Assembly: GCA_031291575.1 (NCBI GenBank)
Contig: JARLIT010000068.1
Span: 1-46,606, forward strand
Direction of reading: 5' to 3'
Length of the DNA: 46,606 bases
From: Ancalomicrobiaceae bacterium
Lineage (GTDB): Bacteria; Pseudomonadota; Alphaproteobacteria; Rhizobiales; Ancalomicrobiaceae
The notes beneath the pieces are model-generated. The model did not search any database. It was given only the letters and a program-made list of their open reading frames with translations, and had not been told where the DNA came from. Numbering within the stretch: the first letter of the stretch is position 1; each line of letters begins with the position of its first letter. The position numbers and the translations under genes were made by a program. Of this stretch, positions 7,866-15,828 are shown piece by piece.

Positions 7866-9046
7866 CGGCTATCTCCAGATGCAAGCGCCCGCTCGACGAT
7901 GTCGGCGTAGGACGCGATCATGGCGTCGAGCGAATGGCGCCGAGCCAACGCGGGGGCGGCCGCGCGCAGCTCGGCGGCCTGCTCCGGACTGGCGAGGAGG
8001 GCGCCTACGACCGCGGCGAACCGTTGCGGATCGGTTGGATCGACGAAGAGGGCGCCTTGGCGACCTTCTGCCGAAAGCACGTCCCGCAGAACCGGCAAGT
8101 CAGACGCCACCGTCGGTACCCCCGCGACAGCGGCTTCCAGACCTGCGACCCCGAAGGTTTCGGCCGAGGTCGGAAACACGAAGACATCGAGTGCCGCGAG
8201 CAAGTCACCGATGGCGGACGGCTGCAGCTCGCCGAGAAAATGCACGCGATCGGCCACGGCCAGATCGTCGGCCAGACGGACGAGATCGCATTCGGCCGGA
8301 CCCTGGCCGGCCAGCGCCAGATGCACGCTAGGCAGGTACTGCAGCATGCGAATCGCCGCGTCCAGCCGCTTGGCCACGTTGAGACGCGCGGCGCAGCCGA
8401 TAACCGCGGTATCGAGCGGCAGGCCGAGGGCCGCGCGCGCCTCCGGGCGAGTTAGGCGACTGGTCTTCTTTTCACAGCCATAGGCCACGCGCGTCAGCCG
8501 CGCCCGGTAGGCCGCGGGAAACTTGGCGTAATAGCTTTCCGTCTCCTGCGAGTTCGTGGTGATCAGGCGGTAAAGACCGATCGTACCCCACAGCCAGTCC
8601 ACCCACCGGGCGGCTGGATGGACAATGTTCGGCGCCGAGACCTGATTGGCGATGATCGGGGCTGCGGTCGCCGTCCACACCAGGGGGGCGCCGACCACAT
8701 TGCCCCAATGTTGGAAGGTGAGCACGACGTCGGGGCGGTAGCGAGCGATAAGGCGGCGCCCTTCGAGGAGCATGCGCAGAAAGGATAAAGGACCGTTGGG
8801 GCGGGTTGGGGCACAGACGTCGACGTCGGTGACGTCGCTCGCCCCCCTGGTTCGGGCATAGAAGAAGAGATGGCGCACATCGTGCCCGCGGGCCGCAAGG
8901 CCTGCCCCGACCAGACGCGACACCTCCTGGGCGCCGGCATTCTCCATCTGCGTTTGCACAAAGAGGATCCGGCGCGGTGTTGCGGCTTGCCCCGGCGCTC
9001 CGCTCATGTGGCCGCCTGCCGCTACCTCGTTCTCCTCTTCAGACAT
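7862..9046 (-). CDS. Glycosyltransferase family 4 protein
   Basis: About 394 residues, GT-B fold. The N-terminal domain begins RRILFVQTQMENAGAQEVSR, where the acceptor-side loop follows the first strand. A middle strand has VVLTFQHWGNVVGAPLV. The donor domain contains AVIGCAARLNVAKRLDAAI, GQGPAE, VHFLGE, and the GT4 signature SAETFGVAGLEAAVAGVPTV with the E-x7-E glutamates that hold the nucleotide-sugar. Start taken at 9046; an ATG at 9007 is equally possible and no strong ribosome-binding site separates them. It likely builds a surface polysaccharide with the neighbouring ligase and GT32-like enzyme. Sugar specificity is unknown. Confidence 0.85.
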   Translation of the reverse strand: MSEEENEVAAGGHMSGAPGQAATPRRILFVQTQMENAGAQEVSRLVGAGLAARGHDVRHLFFYARTRGASDVTDVDVCAPTRPNGPLSFLRMLLEGRRLIARYRPDVVLTFQHWGNVVGAPLVWTATAAPIIANQVSAPNIVHPAARWVDWLWGTIGLYRLITTNSQETESYYAKFPAAYRARLTRVAYGCEKKTSRLTRPEARAALGLPLDTAVIGCAARLNVAKRLDAAIRMLQYLPSVHLALAGQGPAECDLVRLADDLAVADRVHFLGELQPSAIGDLLAALDVFVFPTSAETFGVAGLEAAVAGVPTVASDLPVLRDVLSAEGRQGALFVDPTDPQRFAAVVGALLASPEQAAELRAAAPALARRHSLDAMIASYADIVERALASGDSR

Positions 9047-9344
9047 TGCCGCCGCCTGCCCCCTGCTGCAGTAGTGCGCTGGCCAGAGGCAGTGCAATAC
9101 CAGTCGACATTCGTTCCGACTATGCCCTCAATTCGCGAATAATTCGTGTCCTCAGGCATTTGTCGCTCCGGATCGCAACGAGGCAAAAGGCCGGGCGCTC
9201 ATGCGAGAGCGGCACGCGTTTCAATGGTTTTCAGCACGGCCAAGGCCTTGGCCGCCGAAAGTTCGGAGACGGGCCGATCTTCGGTATGGCGAAGGAGAGG
9301 AGCCACTCGTTCCTTCCGAGGCTGGCCGGCGCCCGGCCCCACGA

Positions 9345-9435
9345 TGTGGATTTGCCGGGGCGGTCGATCTGCGGATCCCGAGGCTGCCACCGGCAGTCAT
9401 TTTCCCAGCTTTATGGAGCCTCGCTGCCCAGGCTG
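9345..9435 (+). pseudogene. IS256-family transposase scrap
   Basis: One frame gives AGAVDLRIPRL, and after a one-base shift the next gives TGSHFPSFMEPRCPG. Joined, these match the AGTVDLRIPKLR.GSYFPSFLEPRR segment of IS256 transposases. Nothing of the catalytic DDE region follows; the sequence runs directly into the tail of a solute-binding protein on the opposite strand. The upstream part (9047-9344) has no frame I can assign. Confidence 0.6.
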
Positions 9436-9449
9436 GCGCAGACCAACGC

Positions 9450-9700
9450 TCAGGCAACTTCCAGATCTTCGTGGTCCGTCGGGCTTCGCCAGTCCTTGGC
9501 AACGAACCGTTTGGCGCTATCGGTGAGCCCGACATCGCGTTGGTCGGGACGTTCTCGACAGGCGGCGCCGTCAACGTACGCTGTGCCACCGCATCGATTG
9601 CGGCATCCATGTACTCGTCGACCGCGTCCGGGTTCTTCGTGCCCTTCATCACGTGAATGACGGCCGGCACCGCGGCCAACCGGATTCCGCACCAGCACAA
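9450..9700 (-). pseudogene. ABC solute-binding protein, C-terminal remnant (frameshifted)
   Basis: The minus strand reads IRLAAVPAVIHVMKGTKNPD, AVDEYMDAAIDAVAQ, and LTAPPVENVPTNA; a second frame then gives GLTDSAKRFVAKDW before a stop at 9450. The pattern (VIKGTKN.DAA..YID.AL....Q....P..N.PTN......A.....DW) is the C-terminus of spermidine/putrescine- or iron-type periplasmic binding proteins. One frameshift and loss of the N-terminal two thirds make it a pseudogene. It lies just downstream of the ABC ATPase gene on the same strand, so it may be the relic of a second transport operon. Confidence 0.6.
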
Positions 9701-9727
9701 GGATGCGGCGGTTCAGCTCGTGCAGCG

Positions 9728-10801
9728 TCACTGCCGCCGAATGACGGCGACCCCTGCGGGCGCGAGCGTCATGGCGACCTCCGCCCCGGGGGGCAGCGGG
9801 GAGACGACATCGGGCGAGACGACGAACAGGTCGATCTCGCCGGCAACGCTCACCCAATATTCCATGTGGCTGCCGAGATAAGCCGCCCGGGCGATGCGGC
9901 CGGACAGCGATTTGCCATCGGCGGGACCGGCGGCGAGGATCAGCGCCTGCGGACGGATCGCCAGTTCGGCCGGACCGGGCTCAGCGCCGTGATGCGGCAG
10001 GGTGAGGAGGAACGGTCCGAGCCGCACCTCGGCGGTCGCCCCATCGAGCCGCACGATCTCGACCGGCACGATATTGGCGTCGCCAATGAAGTCGGCGACG
10101 AAATGGCTCGCCGGCTGTTCGTAGAGTCGGCGCGGCGTCCCGTCCTGGGCGATCCGCGCCATGTTCATCACCAGGATGCGATCCGAGATCGCCAGCGCCT
10201 CCTGCTGGTCGTGCGTGACGTAAAGCGCCGTCAGCGACAGGCTCTGCTGCAGATCGCGGATCTCTTCGCGCACGCGTCGCCGCAACTTCGCATCGAGGTT
10301 CGACAGCGGCTCGTCGAACAGCAGCACCTCGGGCTCGAGCACGATGGCGCGGGCCACCGCGACGCGCTGCTGTTGTCCGCCCGACAGTTCGCTCGGCAGG
10401 CGGCCCTCGTAGCCGGCGAGCCCGACCTGCGCCAGCTTGTCGGTCGCCATCTCGATCGCCCGCGGCTTTTTCACGCCGCCGGCACGCAGACCGTAGCAGA
10501 CGTTCTCCAACACCGTCATGTGCGGGAACAGCGCGTAGGACTGGAACACCATGGAGATGTTGCGCTCAGAGGCGGCGCGCAGCGTGACGTCCTCGCCGCC
10601 GATCAGGATCCGCCCCTGATTGGGTTGCTCGAGGCCGGCGATCAGCCGCAACACCGTGGTCTTGCCGCACCCCGACGGTCCGAGCAGCGTGACCAGGGTG
10701 CCGCGCTCGATCTGAAGGCTGATCGCATCGAGGGCGGTGACCGCGCCGTAACGTTTGGTGACGCCCTGGAATTCCACAGCGTGGGGCATGGTGTCGCTCA
10801 T
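9728..10801 (-). CDS. ABC transporter ATP-binding protein, FbpC/PotA type
   Basis: 357 residues. It powers import through the adjacent permease. Walker A is GPSGCGKTT (about residue 38), the signature is LSGGQQQRVAVARAI, Walker B is VLLFDEPLSNLD, and the switch histidine is in VTHDQQEALAISDRI. A C-terminal TOBE-like domain (about 240-357) is present, as in the CUT1/Fe3+/polyamine branch. The start codon overlaps the permease stop by four bases (ATGA), so the two are translationally coupled. With the permease and binding protein upstream it forms a complete importer operon reading right to left. Confidence 0.93.
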   Translation of the reverse strand: MSDTMPHAVEFQGVTKRYGAVTALDAISLQIERGTLVTLLGPSGCGKTTVLRLIAGLEQPNQGRILIGGEDVTLRAASERNISMVFQSYALFPHMTVLENVCYGLRAGGVKKPRAIEMATDKLAQVGLAGYEGRLPSELSGGQQQRVAVARAIVLEPEVLLFDEPLSNLDAKLRRRVREEIRDLQQSLSLTALYVTHDQQEALAISDRILVMNMARIAQDGTPRRLYEQPASHFVADFIGDANIVPVEIVRLDGATAEVRLGPFLLTLPHHGAEPGPAELAIRPQALILAAGPADGKSLSGRIARAAYLGSHMEYWVSVAGEIDLFVVSPDVVSPLPPGAEVAMTLAPAGVAVIRRQ

Positions 10802-12972
10802 CCCTGCACGATTGCCATCGGGGTAACGGCCCCGGCGCCGGAGGCGGGACGCGCGCCGGGGCGCTTGACCCCGACCGCCAACTGAATGACGAGCAGGATC
10901 AGCAGCATCAGCACGATCAGAACCGCCGAATAGACGATCGCGACGCCGTAGTCGCCGACATCGGCGCGCCCGACGATGTAGACGGTGGCCAGCTGATATT
11001 CGCCGGTGACCAGGAAGATGACGGCGCTGACCGCGGTGACGGCGCGCACGAAGGAGTAGACCAGCGCGGTCGTCACCGCCGGACGCAGCATCGGCAGGAT
11101 CACCAGCCGCAGCGTGCGAAAGGATCGGGCGCCGAGCGTCAACGACGCCTCATCGAGGCTGCGGTCAATCTGGCTGAGGTTGGCGAGGCCGGCGCGGATG
11201 CCGACCGGCATGTTGCGGAAGGCAAAGGCAATGGCGATGATCGCGCCGGTGCCGGTCAGCGCCAGCGGCGGCACGTTGAACGCCAGGATGTAGCTGACGC
11301 CGACCACCGTGCCGGGGATGGCAAAGCTCATCATCGCCAGGAATTCGAAGGACTTCTGTCCGGCAAAGCGCTGCCGATCGAGAAGCCAGGCCGTGACGAT
11401 GCCGATCGCCGCGGTGAATGGCATGGCGATCAGCGCGATCTCGAAGGTCGTGATCAGCGAGTTCCAGGCCGAGCCGCTGAGGAACCAGCCGCCGACCCCG
11501 TGCTCGACCGAGAAGGCCGTCATCAGATGGCGCAAGGTCGGCGTGTTGTCGCGGCCGATCGACACCACGAAGCCGCCGACCATGATGGTGCCGTAGACTG
11601 CAATCGTCAGCAGCAGGTAGGGCACGACTGCCACGTAGCTGAGGACGTGCAGTCCACCCGGCAGCGCGGCGGCCCGTCCGGCAGCGCCCTTGCCGCCCAT
11701 GGTGGCGTAGCTGCGACGGCCGACCCAGGCGCGCTGGGCCTGGAAGGCGGTCAGCGTGAAGGTCAAGAGGACCAGGGCAAGCACCGCGGCGCGGCCCTGG
11801 TCGTGCGTAGTGCCGACCACGGCAAAGAAGATGTCGGTCGCCAACACCGTGAAATTGCCGCCGATCATCAAGGGATTGGCGAAATCGGCCATGCTCTCGA
11901 TGAAGGCGATCAGGAAGGCATTGGCGAGGCCCGGCCGGATCAGCGGCCAGGTGATGGTGCGAAACGTCCGCCAGCGGCCGGCTCGCAGCGTCTGCGCCGC
12001 CTCCTCGAGACTGGGCGCGACGCCCTGCAGTACCCCGATCATCACCAGGAAGGAGATCGGCGTGAAGGCCAGCACCTGGGCCAGGGTGATGCCGGTAATG
12101 CCGTAGATCCAGCGGGTGCGCGGCAGGTGGAGGAGATCGGCGACCCAGATCGTGACTGCCCCGGAGCGGCCGAATAGGAGGATCAATGCCAGACCGATGA
12201 CGAAGGGCGGCGTGATGATCGGCAGGACCGACAGGAAGGCGACCAACGGCTTCATCGGCATCCGGGTGCGCAGGGCCAGGAGCGCGAAGGCGAGGCCGAT
12301 GAGTGTCGTCGCCACCCCGACGATGCTGGCCACCGCAACGGTGTTCCAGGCCGTGCCACAGGCCTGCGGTCCGAACAGGCAGTCGAGGCCCCAGATCGGC
12401 CGGCCGAACAGCTTGGCGGCGAACAGCGTGGGCGCGAAACCGCCGTCGTTGTCGCGTAGCGCGGAGGAGAGGATGCACAGCGCCGGATAGATCACGAACA
12501 GGACGATCAACCCGACGACCAGCAGCAGTGCCCCGACGACGAACACGTCGCCGCGGCATACTCCCTGGCGGGCGAGGCCGTGGGCGATCAGCATTGTGAG
12601 GGCGAGGACATGGATCATCGCCCCCCAGCCGAGGCCCGGCTGGGTCGGACCGGGGCTGCCGGTCAGCGTCGCCAGTGCTTCGAAGCCCCAACCGTGATGG
12701 AGGATGCCGAAACCTTCGACCGCGATCCAGGCGATGCCGGCCACTGCCGACCACACCAGCAGGCGCGGGCGAGCGGGGCCGATCACCGCCCAAGTCGCCG
12801 GCAGCAGCGCCAGCAGCACGGGGATCAGCCAGGGCCGTTCGCCGACCAGCGCCTGCATCGCGGCCGGCCAGGCGGGAACGCCGCGCGGCATGCCGCCAAG
12901 CGCATACCAGGGGACGAGCGCGAGCGCGCCCCAGGCCACCACCAGCCACGCTCTCGCCGAACGTGGAAACAT
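10798..12972 (-). CDS. Fused ABC permease (two BPD_transp domains), iron(III) type
   Basis: About 724 residues with two membrane-permease halves in one chain (about 190-430 and 480-715). Each has the EAA-type loop that docks to the ATPase: EEAAQTLRAGRWRTFRTITW in the first half and DEASLTLGARSFRTLRLVIL in the second. The family relatives FbpB/SfuB are usually about 500-570 residues; this one carries an extra N-terminal region of about 150 residues with roughly four hydrophobic helices. The ATG at 12972 lies five bases after the binding-protein stop; a GTG overlapping that stop (12981) is an alternative. The substrate is not defined by sequence; iron(III) or a small organic cation or phosphonate are possible. 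Confidence 0.88.
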   Translation of the reverse strand: MFPRSARAWLVVAWGALALVPWYALGGMPRGVPAWPAAMQALVGERPWLIPVLLALLPATWAVIGPARPRLLVWSAVAGIAWIAVEGFGILHHGWGFEALATLTGSPGPTQPGLGWGAMIHVLALTMLIAHGLARQGVCRGDVFVVGALLLVVGLIVLFVIYPALCILSSALRDNDGGFAPTLFAAKLFGRPIWGLDCLFGPQACGTAWNTVAVASIVGVATTLIGLAFALLALRTRMPMKPLVAFLSVLPIITPPFVIGLALILLFGRSGAVTIWVADLLHLPRTRWIYGITGITLAQVLAFTPISFLVMIGVLQGVAPSLEEAAQTLRAGRWRTFRTITWPLIRPGLANAFLIAFIESMADFANPLMIGGNFTVLATDIFFAVVGTTHDQGRAAVLALVLLTFTLTAFQAQRAWVGRRSYATMGGKGAAGRAAALPGGLHVLSYVAVVPYLLLTIAVYGTIMVGGFVVSIGRDNTPTLRHLMTAFSVEHGVGGWFLSGSAWNSLITTFEIALIAMPFTAAIGIVTAWLLDRQRFAGQKSFEFLAMMSFAIPGTVVGVSYILAFNVPPLALTGTGAIIAIAFAFRNMPVGIRAGLANLSQIDRSLDEASLTLGARSFRTLRLVILPMLRPAVTTALVYSFVRAVTAVSAVIFLVTGEYQLATVYIVGRADVGDYGVAIVYSAVLIVLMLLILLVIQLAVGVKRPGARPASGAGAVTPMAIVQG

Positions 12973-12977
12973 GTCAT

Positions 12978-14036
12978 TCACCGCGGCGCGTTCTTGACCT
13001 CGGCAGCCCACCGCGCCAGCAGTCGGTTGCGGGTCGCCTTCGAGCCGTAGGTGGTGAAGTCATAGGCGATCAGCTTGATCTTGCTGAGGTCGGGAGATTC
13101 GGGCGGCACCGGCGTATCGGGATTGGAGGGGATCTGGAAGCTCCCGGCGGGTGCGGCCAGCTTCTGCGCCGCGGGCGTCAGCGCCCACTCGTAGAATTTC
13201 TTGGCCTCGGCCATATGCGGGGCATCCTTGATCAGGCTCATCGAGCCGATCTCGTAGCCGGTGCCTTCGCAGGGCGAGACCACCTGGGCCGGCTTGCCGC
13301 TGCGGGCGACGTTGATGATGTCGTGCTGGAAAGCGATGCCGATCAGCGTCTCGCCCTGACCGATCGCCAGTGCCGGCGCCGCGCCGGTCTTCGGGTATTC
13401 GTTGATGTTGGCGTTGAGGGCCTTGAAGTAGGTGAAGGCGGCATCCTCGCCCATCAACTGGACGATGGTGGCCATCACGGTCCAGGCGGTGCCGGAGGCA
13501 TTGGGATCGGCCATCTGCACCTCGCCCTTGAACTCGGGCTTGATCAGGTCGGCCCAGCAGGCCGGGGCCGGCAGTTTGCGCCGCGCCAGTTCTTCCGTGT
13601 TGTAGCCGAAGCCGAGGGCGCCCATGTAGATGCCGACGGTCCGGTGATGGGCGATGGTGGCCTGACGCTGCGCCCAGTCGTGCAACTTCGACAGAAGCGG
13701 CGATTCATACGGTTCGGTCAGTCCGTCGTCGGCCGCCTGCAGATGCGGATCGCCGGTGCCGCCCCACCAGATGTCGCCGTGCGGATTGTCCTTCTCGGCG
13801 CGGATGCGGGCGTAGGTCTCGCCGGCCGACATGCGGATCATGTCGACCTTGACGCCGGTTTCCTTCTCGTAGGTCGTCGCCGTCGCGCGGCACCAACTCT
13901 CGTCGACACCGCAATACATCACCAACGGACCGTCCGCCCACGCCAGCCCTGCGGAACCGACAAGCGCGCTCGCCCCCACCAGCAAGCCGAAGCCGATACG
14001 GCCGACGCGGCTTGGTTCCCGATCGATCCGAGACAT
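12978..14036 (-). CDS. ABC periplasmic substrate-binding protein (AfuA/FbpA-like)
   Basis: 352 residues. A signal peptide (GFGLLVGASALVGSAGLAWA, cleavage near residue 33) precedes LVMYCGVDESWCRATATTYE, the first strand-helix of the type-II periplasmic binding fold. GDIWWGGTGDPHLQAADDGL is the usual substrate-site loop in this branch. Later motifs are GALGFGYNTEEL, CWADLIKPEFKGEVQMADPN, ASGTAWT and WALTPAAQKL. The ATG at 14036 has GGGAGAGG just upstream; a longer in-frame extension lacks support. It is the first gene of the importer operon. Close relatives are annotated for ferric iron or 2-aminoethylphosphonate, so the ligand is open. Confidence 0.9.
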   Translation of the reverse strand: MSRIDREPSRVGRIGFGLLVGASALVGSAGLAWADGPLVMYCGVDESWCRATATTYEKETGVKVDMIRMSAGETYARIRAEKDNPHGDIWWGGTGDPHLQAADDGLTEPYESPLLSKLHDWAQRQATIAHHRTVGIYMGALGFGYNTEELARRKLPAPACWADLIKPEFKGEVQMADPNASGTAWTVMATIVQLMGEDAAFTYFKALNANINEYPKTGAAPALAIGQGETLIGIAFQHDIINVARSGKPAQVVSPCEGTGYEIGSMSLIKDAPHMAEAKKFYEWALTPAAQKLAAPAGSFQIPSNPDTPVPPESPDLSKIKLIAYDFTTYGSKATRNRLLARWAAEVKNAPR

Positions 14037-14300
14037 GAAGCGCCTCTCCCCACAGCATTGTTCTTTTGTGCGTCTTCGCGGGGAGCAACGGGCCGCGCCC
14101 GGCGCTCCCCGAGGCTGACATGAAGCGCCTGTGACGCTTTTATGACAATGATTTCGGTCAACGTCGTCGATCGGCACCCGGGTGGCCGACCCGATACAGC
14201 CGCGACGGATCGAGCCTGTACCGCTCCGCCGCCAGCGGCACGGCCTTCACAGACGCCACGGCATCTGCAATGATTCCCTCCGACACTGGGGCCGAATTCG

Positions 14301-14816
14301 ATGATGGACCGGCGCAGACTATTGGCGAGCTTCGTGGCCGTGTTCGCGGCCTCGGTAACCGTCGACATCGGCGCGGCCCTTGCCGCCGCCGAAGGCTCCA
14401 TCGACTCCTTTACCGCCCGTGAACTGTCCGTCGGCAAGGAATTCCTGCGCCTGTGCCAACAGCTCATCGAGGCGACGGAAAGCGGCGACTTTTCCGCCTG
14501 GGATCCCGGGCCGGAAGACGAGCGGCCGGAGCGCTGGCGCTTGGCGCGGTTGATCGTCGAACTGTCGGGAGCGCACGATCGAACGCCGTTTGAAGACTCG
14601 CTGTTGCAGCGTCTCGACTATTGCTGGGCGAGACTGACGCAGCCGACGTGGTTCGCCCAAGCGTGGAAGGCGGAACTATCCGCCCTGCCGCCTCTCGACG
14701 ACGATCGGCCGCCCATTCCGTTCTGGCCGCATCCGCCGGACGCCGTTACCGAGGCCTCGCCGCTGGAGCGCTGGGCGGCACGATTTGAAGAGCCCGGCCT
14801 CCGGCCCCGCACGTGA
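14301..14816 (+). CDS. Hypothetical exported protein with twin-arginine-like signal
   Basis: 171 residues. The N-terminus MMDRRRLLASFVAVFAASVT has a twin-arginine-like motif before a hydrophobic stretch, with likely cleavage after ALAAA near residue 30. The mature region is acidic and tryptophan-rich (SAWDPGPEDERPERWRLARL; YCWARLTQPTWFAQAWKAEL) and ends in a proline-rich tail. I do not recognise a family. It stands alone between the divergent ABC operon and the convergent IclR gene. Ribosome-binding site weak (GGGG about ten bases upstream); the second ATG is an equally good start. Confidence 0.55.
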   Translation: MMDRRRLLASFVAVFAASVTVDIGAALAAAEGSIDSFTARELSVGKEFLRLCQQLIEATESGDFSAWDPGPEDERPERWRLARLIVELSGAHDRTPFEDSLLQRLDYCWARLTQPTWFAQAWKAELSALPPLDDDRPPIPFWPHPPDAVTEASPLERWAARFEEPGLRPRT

Positions 14817-14902
14817 TCTTGCCGGGACGCCCCGATCGTCGCATGCATCGCGCTCTGGGTGCTGCACCGCAACGGCCGAGCGGCGTTTCACCGGAACCGG
14901 CC

Positions 14903-15658
14903 TTACGCCAGCACCAGCCGGATGTCGGCCTGGATGCCGCGCATTTCCGGCAGCAACTTTTCGACCAGCGTCGCCGGGGTGTAGTGCAGCGACGAGGCGC
15001 CGACATTGATGGCGGCGACGACCTGGCCCCGGGCGTTCTCGAGCGGCACCGCAATGGAACAGAGGCCGATCTCCAGTTCCTGGTTGATGCAGGCGTAGCC
15101 CTGCCGCCGGACGGCCGCCAGCTCTTCCATCAGCGTGTCCAGATCGGTCAGCGTGTAGGGGGTCAGCGGCTTTCGCTCGGTTGCCTCGATCAGCGCGCGC
15201 GCCCTGGCCTCGGGCATGGCGGCCAACAGCACGCGGCCCATCGAGGCGCAAAAGGCCGGCAGGCGGCTGCCGGGCCCGAGGTTGATCGACATCACCCGTT
15301 TCTGCGAGGCCCGTGCGATGTAGACGATCTCGTTGCCATCGATCACCGACGCCGAGACGCTCTCGCCGGTGCGCTCCGACAGGCGTTCGAGATAGGGCTG
15401 CGTCAGGCGAGGCAGCGGCGTGGCAGCGAGATAGGCGTGGCCGAGGCGCAGGATACGTGGGCTGAGCGAGAAATACTTGCCGTCGAAATCGGCAAAGCCG
15501 CTGTCGACCAGTGTCAGCAGACAGCGCCGGGCCGTGGCGCGATCGAAGCCGGTCCATTTGGCGACGTCGGCGATGGAGAGTCGGGGGCGCGTGTCGTCGA
15601 AGGCCTCGATCACCTTCAACCCCTTGGCAAAGCCGCCCATCAGATCGGTGTCGCGCAT
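14903..15658 (-). CDS. IclR-family regulator (PcaR/PcaU/CatR-like)
   Basis: 251 residues. An N-terminal winged helix-turn-helix (about 10-75: GFAKGLKVIEAFDDTRPRLS, then VAKWTGFDRATARRCLLTLV) is followed by the IclR effector domain (about 80-250) with SVSASVIDGNEIVYIARA, LGPGSRLPAFCASMGRVLLA, and IAVPLENARGQVVAAINVGA. These are the hallmarks of beta-ketoadipate IclR regulators. The ATG at 15658 is preferred over an upstream in-frame ATG because the latter would extend through the -10 and operator region. It is divergent from the CoA-transferase/thiolase operon, which it probably controls in response to an aromatic-catabolism intermediate. Confidence 0.88.
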   Translation of the reverse strand: MRDTDLMGGFAKGLKVIEAFDDTRPRLSIADVAKWTGFDRATARRCLLTLVDSGFADFDGKYFSLSPRILRLGHAYLAATPLPRLTQPYLERLSERTGESVSASVIDGNEIVYIARASQKRVMSINLGPGSRLPAFCASMGRVLLAAMPEARARALIEATERKPLTPYTLTDLDTLMEELAAVRRQGYACINQELEIGLCSIAVPLENARGQVVAAINVGASSLHYTPATLVEKLLPEMRGIQADIRLVLA

Positions 15659-15687
15659 CTCCGTCGTCCCCTTGACGTGTCCGAGCC

Positions 15688-15716
15688 AGTATGTGCGATA
15701 TTCGAACAAAACTCAA
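15688..15716 (-). promoter_or_regulatory. Predicted promoter of the IclR gene
   Basis: On the minus strand TTGAGT and CATACT are separated by 17 bases, with the -10 about 30 bases before the ATG. Both elements fall inside or next to the inverted repeat at 15692-15726, so repressor binding would block its own transcription. Confidence 0.5.
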
Positions 15717-15726
15717 ATATCGCACA
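15692..15726. promoter_or_regulatory. Inverted-repeat operator of the ketoadipate operon
   Basis: Perfect 11-bp arms TGTGCGATATT and AATATCGCACA, separated by 13 bp, lie in the gap between the divergent IclR gene and the CoA-transferase operon. IclR proteins bind such palindromes as tetramers or paired dimers. Position and symmetry make this the likely shared control site. Confidence 0.7.
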
Positions 15727-15828
15727 ATCGTATTGACGCGGATGGGCCTCCTGCCGTACCTGAAAACACTGACCGCACACTCCGTGAACGGCCGACCCTT
15801 AAGCCTCTCCATCCAAGGAACCCGAGCC

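Noticed and set aside
11165..12949. 594-codon frame overlapping the fused permease
   Set aside because: Same-strand alternative frame, Arg/Pro/His-rich, no domain; the permease frame has EAA loops and helices.
12675..14123. 482-codon plus-strand frame opposite the binding protein
   Set aside because: Antisense to a conserved binding protein; composition artefact.
14160..14300. Minus-strand frame with RLDPSRLYRVGHPGA resembling an alpha/beta-hydrolase strand
   Set aside because: Too short and without a serine nucleophile or start; could be chance.
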